From positions 1 to 44,952 of the forward strand of contig JALJEE010001395.1 in NCBI GenBank assembly GCA_023231475.1: a stretch of 44,952 nt of DNA, read 5' to 3'. The position numbers were made by a program, and so were the translations under genes. The first letter of the stretch is position 1. The number at the start of each line of letters is the position of its first letter. Under the pieces are notes generated by a model. That model saw nothing but the letters and a program-made list of their open reading frames with translations. It was not told the DNA's origin and did no database searches. Shown piece after piece: positions 19,310 through 28,608 of the stretch. This stretch comes from Seison nebaliae (Eukaryota; Rotifera; Pararotatoria; Seisonacea; Seisonidae).

Positions 19310-20049
19310 TTTATAATAACAAGGTAAAGCAAAAAATTAAAAAGGTAAATTCAACATATGAAAACCACACTGTCCTTTTTTGAAGGAAAAACCAGAAGGA
19401 GTAGAACTGTCTCCCATTCAGTCAGAGATTAAGATTTAACCGATTGAATTTTTATACGTACAACTTCCTAGGACGTCGAATTATTTGAACGTAATAAACT
19501 TTTTAATAATACAAATAATTAACTGATTAATATATTTACTTGTATATAATATTATCAATAATCGCTTAAATTAAATGATAATTTCATTCTTAATAGAGAG
19601 GGAAATAATAATAATAATAATGATAATAAAATAATAATAATAAAGTTATAAAAATAACATTGTGTGCTAATTATGAAGGAAAGGGTAAAATCTCTATTCT
19701 CTCTATAAACCAACGAAATAAACATTTTAGAGTTACATTTTTTTCTTGTCTTTTTGGGTTACATTTGAGTTACTTTCTGTTAAATTAACAGTTGATTCAA
19801 CAGAACAGTAATCGAATTTGTAACGTTACAATTTATCAAATCTTGTATGCTAGGGTTGAAACTTGAATGTCTTTGTTATATAACAACATCTTGACATAAG
19901 CCAAAGCCAAGGACTAAGAAACATGGTTTGGAACATGGAATCGAAAGATTTATGAGGCAGTAGATTAGTTAGACAAGAAGTTAAATTAATCCGTTTTTAG
20001 TTTACTGTTTTTGTGTCTTTGGTTTAATTTTACCATTTTTAATAGCATC
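19310..20049. promoter_or_regulatory. bidirectional spacer between the USP-like paralogues
   Basis: 740 bp separates the two divergent starts. It contains an (AAT)n microsatellite at about 19605-19645 and otherwise AT-rich sequence. Promoters for both genes must lie here. No specific binding site can be named. Confidence 0.4.
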
Positions 20050-21465
20050 ATGGACATGATTCATCTTTTCAAACAGTCATTAATGAATGACAGAAGATCA
20101 CTCCTTACTTTCTTTTCCAGAACATTCAATTATAAGAAAATAGCAGGATTTTATAATGATGAAGAGCTTGGTATATGTTCTACAAATGTTTTATTAGGAT
20201 TGATAATGTGCAGTCCCACTCTCATGAATATAGTTGAATGTAAAAGTAAATCATATCCAGCTACTTTCTTCAAAGATATGGAATGTTTAAGAGAATATAT
20301 TGAGGGTATTAATAATACAACAACCCCATCAGAATTAACACTTGGCCAAGTTTTATCGGAAGGAATTTGTCAGACAGCGAACAATAAAACCTATAGTAGT
20401 AAATATGGATTAGCAGGAGATTATTGTCTACTTAAGGCATATAAAGACCAGAAATCTACCTGGGATTATACTTATATATACCATAATATAAGAGACTATG
20501 AAACATTGTTTCCTTCATCCTTCTTTAGATTTCAAAGATTACTTAAAGATCTACTAGAAAAACGTTATATAAAATCATATAAGACAACTTATAAATATGA
20601 TTATTTTTCCGGATTAAGAATTTTAAATATAGAATTCCCCCTAATCAACGTGCAGTATGATTACATGGAAAGCAAGAAATTTTTACCTAACTCATATTAC
20701 TCTGATGTTGGAAATAATGTTATCAATAATCTTCGTGTGTTGTTTAAAACAAAGAACGTCGATCCTTTAGTTATACATATGGGTTTTACAGAAAGTGAGA
20801 ACCTAAAGATTCATCCACGGACATATGTAGCATTTATGGAATTCCTAGAAAGCATAAACTATACACTCTTTCAAGAATTACCAAAACCTAAATTTCTAAT
20901 TCATTTAACTACTCAACTGTTATCAATTCCAAAATTAAAAGCTAATAGTCTCTTTTATCCATTTCCTGTTGGTAATGGAACCTGCGATACTTTATTCCAA
21001 TTGACAGGTTTTTCCCTCAGAATGGTCAATGAAGTAAGTATTAATTTGGATAATGTAATTCCTAAAACACATCTAACTTACAAAATAGCGAAATGCGTTT
21101 CAAGGTTTAAAACAAAAAGTTTAATGCAATTTAATGGAGTGGAAGGGTTAGCAGCGAGACTTATAGGTATGTACATGCGGCAACATTATGCTTACTTTCG
21201 AGGTCTGTGTTTTTCATTACTGCACGTTGAAGAATATTATGAATGCATTAAGGATCGTCAAGATGATATGCATACTTTAGCAGTTATTTTAAGAGGAAAA
21301 CATTGGTTCATTATGAACGATGATGATTCTTTTCAAGTGAATGATATAAATAAATTAACGGAAATGTTAGGAGATGAACGAATGGATGCCGTTATTTTGG
21401 AAAGAAATGTAAAACATAATGGTCAAGAACATTTCTATGATAAATTGCGAAAATTGGTTCTTTAA
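20050..21465 (+). CDS. divergent USP-like (peptidase C19-like) protein, copy 2
   Basis: An intronless 471-aa protein and clear paralogue of the minus-strand gene at 17843-19309: LMNDRRSLL/LMADRRNIL, GICSTNVLLGLIMCS/GICGTNVVFGLIMSS, YSSKYGLAGDYCLLKA/YQSKYGLSGQYCLFKA, HPRTYVAFMEFL/HDRTYLMFVEFL, FYPFPV/LYPFPI. Cys43 with Asn46, a FQLTGFSL strand and MHTLAVI...WFIMNDDDSF (His408, Asn423-Asp424) follow the USP Cys-His-Asp layout. An in-frame upstream extension exists, but alignment with the paralogue places the start at the ATG at 20050. The zinc-finger Cys pairs of many USPs are absent. Confidence 0.55.
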   Translation: MDMIHLFKQSLMNDRRSLLTFFSRTFNYKKIAGFYNDEELGICSTNVLLGLIMCSPTLMNIVECKSKSYPATFFKDMECLREYIEGINNTTTPSELTLGQVLSEGICQTANNKTYSSKYGLAGDYCLLKAYKDQKSTWDYTYIYHNIRDYETLFPSSFFRFQRLLKDLLEKRYIKSYKTTYKYDYFSGLRILNIEFPLINVQYDYMESKKFLPNSYYSDVGNNVINNLRVLFKTKNVDPLVIHMGFTESENLKIHPRTYVAFMEFLESINYTLFQELPKPKFLIHLTTQLLSIPKLKANSLFYPFPVGNGTCDTLFQLTGFSLRMVNEVSINLDNVIPKTHLTYKIAKCVSRFKTKSLMQFNGVEGLAARLIGMYMRQHYAYFRGLCFSLLHVEEYYECIKDRQDDMHTLAVILRGKHWFIMNDDDSFQVNDINKLTEMLGDERMDAVILERNVKHNGQEHFYDKLRKLVL

Positions 21466-21560
21466 ATTTTTGAACTCATGAATCATGAGTCATGATACAT
21501 AATCTTTAACTAATGGTAAAATTGTAATTAATTAGCTAATACTAATTATTTATCAGCAAA

Positions 21561-21985
21561 GCGACATTAGGTAGAGCGAACGTTGGGTAGAACGACCGTT
21601 TGGTAGACAGACACTTGATAAACCGGCCATTTGGTAGACGACCTATATAAAATACAGTTATGTATATATTTTTGGTATTTTCTTTTTTGACATTAAAATT
21701 ACTCGAAATTTTAGATTATTTTTATTTTATTTATTAAAAAACAATTTATTCTTAAATTTAAAGAATGGAGAGAATTGTTGAGTGATTCGGAGAACTTGTT
21801 GCTAAATACCAAATTGTAAATTATAATCTTTTTAAATAATCCAAAAATTTGGTGTAATTTCAATGTCAAAAAACGAAAATATCAAAAATATATACATGAC
21901 TTTATTTTAATATGGAGTCTTAAAAGGTCGATCTACCAAACAGTCGATATGACAAATAGTCCCGTCTACCAAACGTCCTAGACTG
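21561..21985. mobile_element. fold-back (MITE-like) element with GGTAGA tandem units
   Basis: The left arm begins near 21561 with repeated units of the form GGTAGAxCGACCGTTT, spaced about 17 bp. It is followed by TATATATTTTTGGTATTTTC and TTTTTGACATTAAAATTAC. The right arm to about 21985 carries the reverse complements (TTTCAATGTCAAAAAACG, AAAATATATACATGACTTTA, then CTACCAAAC units). The arms are about 150 bp with about 120 bp between. There is no coding capacity. Target-site duplication was not clear. Confidence 0.75.
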
Positions 21986-22607
21986 ATTTTTTATCCCATT
22001 CACTGACATGTTAACCAAATTCCTGAACAAATAGTTTATAATTGACTTCGTAAGTAAAATAAGTTTTAAATTTTACTTCAATCCAGATAATGGAAAGATG
22101 GCAAAATTACGTAAGATATCAATAATGAATATTTAAGTGTGTGGGAAAGAGTAATTGTTTATTTTATTAAACAAAGGGATTTTATATAAAGGTAGTGAGA
22201 ACTTATGTCATGTTCGAAGAAAATGTAAAGATAACAGACTATTTAAATAACAAGTGAGTTGACAATAATGTAGTGAGCTGTGAGTTTATCTGTTACAAAT
22301 TAGTTATTTTCCCTTAATTGCTAATCTTTATACTAGTCGTTTTTACCGTTGAATATAATGCCAAAACATATTAAAATTTTAATTGATCTGTGACCAGATG
22401 CATATCCCAATATCTTACGGGAATGAATAGTTAGAATAACAACGCATAAAGGTTTGATGTCTTTTTTAATTATTTCGACGTTTTTCTCCCGGTCCAACAA
22501 CCTATCAAGGGTCTAAAATAGGTATTAGGTATTATTAAATTGCATATTCCCGCATCAAAGGAATATAAAAGATATGAGGAAAATCAGAACTGATACTAGG
22601 TATGGGG
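21986..22607. other. intergenic spacer between fold-back elements
   Basis: AT-rich sequence with no supported gene. A short GC-richer patch near 22480-22510 has no recognised identity. Confidence 0.4.
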
Positions 22608-22872
22608 GACAGACAATTCGGAGACTCGACAATTCGGAGATGCGACAATTCGGAGACCGACAATTATATGCAGGGTTAAATGGGGGTGCAAAAATTTCCC
22701 TTTTTTAATAGGTTAAATGGGAGTGCAAAAATTGTTAAATGCAAATTTGACAATACTAGATTACAATTCAGCTTTTATTTTTGAAAACACAACTCCTACA
22801 TCACAATGCTTCCGAATATTGGGTCTCCGAATCGGCACGTCTCCGAATTGTCGAGTCTCCGAATTGTCTGTC
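22608..22872. mobile_element. 265-bp fold-back element with CAATTCGGAGA units
   Basis: It begins GACAGACAATTCGGAGACTC and ends with the exact reverse complement, GAGTCTCCGAATTGTCTGTC. Each arm of about 60 bp holds three or four copies of a 16-bp unit GACAATTCGGAGACTC. Inside, GTTAAATGGGGGTGCAAAAA occurs at 22675 and again, with one change, 36 bp later. A 75-codon open frame crosses the right arm but is a by-product. Non-autonomous element; superfamily not determined. Confidence 0.85.
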
Positions 22873-23153
22873 GTTCACTACGTATATTTACTTTTCGTAA
22901 AAATCATCATTTTCATTTCATATATTATTAATACTACATGTTGAAACAGCTTGAAACAGAATTGACACAAGCTTTAAATTCGAAATATTCAACTTAATTA
23001 ATTTTATGTCGCAAAACCTGTCATGTGAAAAGTTAATCAAGAAGTATAAATGATATGAATATCAAAACACAGACTCATCATTTTTTTAATTTAAAAATTT
23101 CTTAACGAATATAATAACGAATCTAGAATCTAGATTCTAAAACACATATATTA

Positions 23154-23235
23154 TGACATATATATATATATATATAATATATACTATATATAGTATATAT
23201 TATTATAGATACAGTATATAATATATATATTATTT
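23154..23235. repeat. TA microsatellite
   Basis: A run of TA dinucleotides with small interruptions, including palindromic ACTATATATAGTATATA. It can form cruciform or hairpin structure. Confidence 0.9.
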
Positions 23236-23420
23236 GTTTGCATATCTACATTATTAAATGTCTATTATTTTATTTATATTATTATTTTTCTTCCTCTATA
23301 TTCTCTATAATGTAGAGAATTACTAATAAACTATTCTAATTAATTTCATGAAACATTAGCCAGAATTTCGAAATCAGATATTGCGTAATAGGTTGTGGAA
23401 GATGAATTTTATAGAGAATT

Positions 23421-23852
23421 TTATTTCATTAAGAATTTGTTTAATGTGCTAATGAAAAAGTGGCAAACAAAATTTTTGTATATGCGTATAAATGAAAAAG
23501 TGAATGAGTTAGATATAATAACTATTAAATAATAAGAAAATGAATAGGAAATAAATTGGGAGATTGTTTGGAAGAAGAATATATCATTTTCTTTAGAAGA
23601 TCTAACCAAGCCAAATTGGAAAATTCGATTAAACAGAATATCATTGGTTTGACGTAAAAATAAATGAACGGGAATTATTATAATTATATAATAAATAAGT
23701 AATGTATTCATCGTTGGGAGAATCATTGATTTTATTATTGGAAAGAAGAATTGATAATATAAAAGGATTATCTTCTCATCGTACAACAATGGTTTTCCTT
23801 TATGATATCTGCAATAGTACCGGATCCTAGCACAAATTTTATTCTTTGTCAT
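23421..23852 (-). CDS. possible multi-pass membrane protein, 143 aa
   Basis: A minus-strand frame stays open for 143 codons, which is long for chance in DNA this AT-rich. It has an ATG at 23852, a basic N-terminus with HKGKPLLYDEK, and then several Ile/Phe/Leu-rich segments that could be three or four membrane helices. An AATAAA overlaps the stop codon, as at the end of DNAL4. It is divergent from the P5B ATPase start with 196 bp between. There is no family match, and hydrophobic composition is expected from T-rich codons, so it may still be spurious. Confidence 0.35.
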   Translation of the reverse strand: MTKNKICARIRYYCRYHKGKPLLYDEKIILLYYQFFFPIIKSMILPTMNTLLIYYIIIIIPVHLFLRQTNDILFNRIFQFGLVRSSKENDIFFFQTISQFISYSFSYYLIVIISNSFTFSFIRIYKNFVCHFFISTLNKFLMK

Positions 23853-24048
23853 CGTTATTAACTCTTCAATCGTACAATATTCAATATTCTGACAGTAAGA
23901 TAACTACTATATTCGAAAGTAATTTATTTCATTCTTTGTTAAATAATTGTGGACATATCGATTCACAACACAAATATTTTTCTTTCATAATATTTGATCA
24001 ATACTAAAAAAGTCAATAATTCCCAACATCCGATTCCAATTGACAACC

Positions 24049-27000
24049 ATGTACAATCGAGCGAATTCATCAGATCATAGTTCCGATGAAAAGTTTTGTT
24101 TCGACTATTACCACCGGACGCAATCGATTGATGAGATTATTATGGAGAAAACAGAAGACGAATTGAAAGCAAATTATATACTCAATTACGATGAAGAAGA
24201 TGAGATGCAAATTCAATCATTTCGTATTAATAACCTCAAATTGTGGATGTGTCGATTGCTCTCAATTCTCTCAATAGGTTTCGCCTATCTGGTATTCTAC
24301 TGGAAACCGTCGTGGTGGTTGAAGATCACTCATGATAAATGTCGATTGAATGAGGCTGATCGACTATTATTGATCGATCAATATCGACAAGAATTCGTGG
24401 AAATGATCCAAACTGAGGAAGTGTCAAGCGATTTATTATCGATTTTCAATCCGATTTCATATAAAATTGGTCGAGAAGGAAATGTATCTGTTCCTTTTTT
24501 GAATTTGGTACAAATGATAAAAAACGACGGATGTAAATTAGTTACGTTATTTAACAAAAAACTGAAATACGTTTGGAAATGTTTGGAAGGAGAATTTTGT
24601 CAATTAAATGGATTGGATACAGATAGTCTTAAATTATCTATGATCCATAAGATGCCGCCATTAACTACGAAACAGAATAATGAATTATTGAAATTATATG
24701 GAGAGAATGTTTTGAATTTACAACTGACACCAATTTGGAAAGTATTACTTCAAGAAATCATTTCTCCATTTTATATATTTCAAATTTTCTCCGTCATTCT
24801 ATGGTGCACTGATCAATATTATTTTTATTCTGGTTGCATCTTCATCATTTCCGTCATCAGTGTCACCCTTACTCTTGTTCAAACGAGAAGAAATGAGAAA
24901 CATTTACTCGATATGGTATCATTGTCACATGATCAAATGACAAATGTCTTTCGACGTAATGAAAATGAGACGGTTCAACGAATAAAAACAGCAGCATCAC
25001 AATTGGTACCAGGAGAAATTATTGAAATTCCCAAAAATGGTTGTCTGATGGAATGTGATGCCATATTATTGAATGGTGAATGTATCGTCAATGAATGTAT
25101 GTTGACTGGTGAGAGTGTTCCTGTTACTAAAACTGCATTACCCAATCCACAAGAATATAATTTCAATATGAGAACAATTTCTCTATCGAGTACGAAGAAA
25201 GATGATATTATCAAAGAAGATTTTCCACCGAAACAATCTACTAAACAACATTTGGAAGAAACTTTCACGATAGAGAAATGCAGTAAAAATGTACTTTTCT
25301 GTGGAACAAATGTCATTCAGGGACGATATTATGGAGATATGGCAATAAAGGCTATCGTTATCCGAACGGGTTATACGACGACTAAAGGACGATTATTATT
25401 ATCAATTCTTTATCCGAAACCATTACATTATCAATTTCAATTTGACACTTATAAATTTGTGGGTGTATTAAGTATGATTGCTTTAGTTGGATTAATTGCG
25501 ACAATTGTCATTATGACGAAACGTTCTTATCATGTCGGTGCGATGATTAAACGTGCTTTGGATCTTATAACGATTTGTGTCCCTCCAGCTCTATCCGCGG
25601 CATTGACATCATCATTAATGTTTGCTCAACAACGATTAAAGACGAAAAAGATTTTCTGTGTAGCTCCATCGTCGATCAATCAATGTGGAACTTTGGATAC
25701 TTTTGTGTTCGATAAAACAGGAACGTTGACAGAAGATGGTTTAAATTTAATGGGAATCATTCCAGTTGGTAATTCCAGAAATTATATTTCTTTAAAATTT
25801 CCATCATTAACGAATCACCATTCCATTGAACATCAGTCATCGTCGATAATGAAAGATGAAAGAAACGAATTAGAAGGAGAAGAATCGAAAAAGAATCATG
25901 TTATTCTTTTAGATTTGGTTAGAAATGTGTCAGATAATTTGCCAACATCACATCATATCATCGAATGTATGGCGACATGTCATTCGATTATCAGATTAAG
26001 TGGTGTATTAAATGGTGATCCACTTGATTTGAAAATGTTTGAATCAACAGGATGGTCTTTCATCAACGAGAATGATAATATGGGAAATAATGAATCGATC
26101 AATAATAATAATGATATAGAAGAATTGGATGATGGAATAACTTCGTCCAATTATCAATCAATTGTTCAAACGATCGTTCGTTCTCCTTCGTCAGATGAAT
26201 CGATTGAATCTATAATCAATTCATCAGGTGATGTGAATATTAGTGGAAATGAGATCGGAATTGTTCGACAATTTCCATTTTCATCTGCATTACAACGAAT
26301 GTCAGTTATCGTTCGTCATATGACGGCAAATTCGTTTACAATTTATGTGAAAGGTGCACCAGAAATTATTGCGAGTCTTTGTATTCCCGAATCAGTTCCT
26401 ACCAATTTGGAAGAGATACTTCAATATTACACTCAAGAAGGTTATCGCGTTATCGCCTTAGCCATGAGAGAATCACTCAAATTGCCATATACAAAAATTA
26501 TGAAAATTAGTAGGAAGAAGATTGAGAATGATCTGCAATTTTTAGGATTACTCATTTTGGAGAATAGATTGAAAAAAGAAACTGAGCCAATTCTCCTTCA
26601 GTTGCGTGACGCCAACATCCGAACGATTATGTGCACTGGCGACAACATATTAACAGCAATTTCCGTTGCTCATGATTGTGAATTGATTGATGAGAACATC
26701 AAAATTTTAATTGTTGAAGCAGAAAAAAAGAAATTATTTTCTTCAAGTAGTTCCCAACAGATTTCCACAGAAAACAACGAAACAAAAATTATTAATACTT
26801 CTCAATATCCACAATCAGAAAAAAATTTAGATCTCGAGAAGAAATTAAGTGAATCAAAAGATCTCTATGAAATTAAATTGACTTATGCCGAACAACTGAA
26901 GAAACGAGAAATGAGTAACATCGAAGCGGAATTATCTGACCTTCATAATTGTGCTTTGGCGTTGACGGGAACAACTTTCAGAATACTCAGAGATTATTTC

Positions 27001-28193
27001 TATGAAGACATCTTCCAAAGAATAATTGAACGTGGAGCAATTTTCGCTCGCATGTTACCTGATCAAAAACAACAACTTATTGAAGAATTACAACAAACTA
27101 ATAGTCGTGTTGGAATGTGTGGTGATGGTGCAAATGATTGTGGAGCTTTAAAGACAGCCAACGCAGGAATATCATTATCATGCGATCAGGAAGCTTCAAT
27201 TGCTTCACCATTTACTTCTCAGAATAATGATATTAGTTGTGTTCCTATTCTCATGAAAGAAGGACGAGCATCACTCGTCACATCATTTGGTGTCGTCAAA
27301 TATATTTGTCTTTATTCACTCATACAATTTTTTACCGTTTTTCTTCTGTATCTTAATTACAACAATTTGACTGATGTCGAATTTATTTATATCGATTTCT
27401 TCATTCTAACCATACTCGTCATGTGTTTCACGAGAACTGAAGCATTTCCCACTCTTTCCAAAATACCACCATCCATCAAACTCATCAATTGGAGAACGAT
27501 AATTTCCATTATTGGTACATTGGTAATCATGGTTGTCATTCAAACCGTCATGATGGTTGATGTCAAAAATCAAATATGGTTTCATTTTTTCTTCATTCTC
27601 TTTTACACTTATTTGTTCATTTGATAGGTATATTCCGGTGAATAAAACCATGGCTATTGAACATGAAATTTACACGAGTGATCTTAATACAACTTTATTC
27701 TTTGTTTCATCGTTCCAATATATCATTTGTGCTGTCATTTTCTCAAAAGGACGTCCATTTCGAAAGATGATATATTCTAATTGTTACTTTCTATATTCTT
27801 TCTCCAAATATTATAATTTATGTTTCAGATATATTTCTCTTCTCCTTAATTGTCATTACTTTAACTACTTCAGCAATGTTGTTGTGGCCCATAGAAAATT
27901 TGTACAATTTTTTCCAAGTTACTTTTTTGCTAATTGTCTAAAACAATTTTCATGTCCAATAGTTAAAAGTGTTGATTGATAAAAATTATGCAGCAATCAT
28001 TCTCCTCGTTGCGTGTATCAACTTCGTCATTTGTATTATCTTCGAATCGATTATCATCGAACAAGAATTTTCAATTATTCCAAAACTATTCAATTTCGTT
28101 TATTATTGTGTGAAGAGTTGTGGGAAAGATCATGGGAATTACGAATTGAAACAGATGAAAATGAAAACGAAGACGATAAACGAGAATGCATAA
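24049..28193 (+). CDS. P5B-type cation/polyamine-transporting ATPase (ATP13A2/3-like)
   Basis: Exons 24049-27578, 27628-27782, 27829-27917 and 27963-28193 give 1334 aa. The introns are 49, 46 and 45 nt, all near the 3' end. An N-terminal hydrophobic hairpin ([21 protein letters not shown]) is typical of P5B pumps. It is followed by the actuator TGES near residue 353, the phosphorylation site FDKTGTLT (Asp555), KGAPE in the nucleotide domain, and [13 protein letters not shown]. The C-terminal membrane part includes [23 protein letters not shown], as in ATP13A2. Human P5B pumps export polyamines from late endosomes and lysosomes. The M4 signature is PPALS, not the usual PPALP. Asn/Ser-rich inserts lie in the nucleotide domain. 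The ATG at 24049 is the first in frame. Confidence 0.93.
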
Positions 28194-28608
28194 CGATATT
28201 TATTTTCCATTTTATTAAGATCCATCCTAACATCAATGAATGGGTCTATATATTTCTTTTTTAAATTTTGTTACTGATTTTCCGTGCGAGTATTTTAGTT
28301 AATCAATTTTTTTTTCATTTCAAAATTCATTAATTTTCATCGTTCCATTAATTCATGATGCGAATTGATTCATCTACTTTTCGATTTTCTGAGAATATAT
28401 CCTTCAGAACATTTCGTTTCTATCCCATCATATTTATTATTATTATTTGTTTTATTTACTTTTCGTATCGAATTGAATAAATAAGAAAAGAATAAGAAAA
28501 TTTTTAATTAATTAATAAAATGAGAATGAATTTAGATGAATTTCCAGAAACTATAAAAACAAACTAAAGAAAATGATGTGGCAAATTGATGAGATTGAGA
28601 TTGGACAA
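28194..28608. other. convergent spacer between ATPase and PLC-beta
   Basis: Both flanking genes end here. AT-rich with several AATAAA/TTTATT words (for example at about 28478) that could serve as polyadenylation signals for either strand. No gene seen. Confidence 0.5.

Noticed and set aside
24975..25316. 113-codon minus-strand frame inside the P5B ATPase
   Set aside because: Antisense of strongly conserved coding sequence, with no independent evidence.
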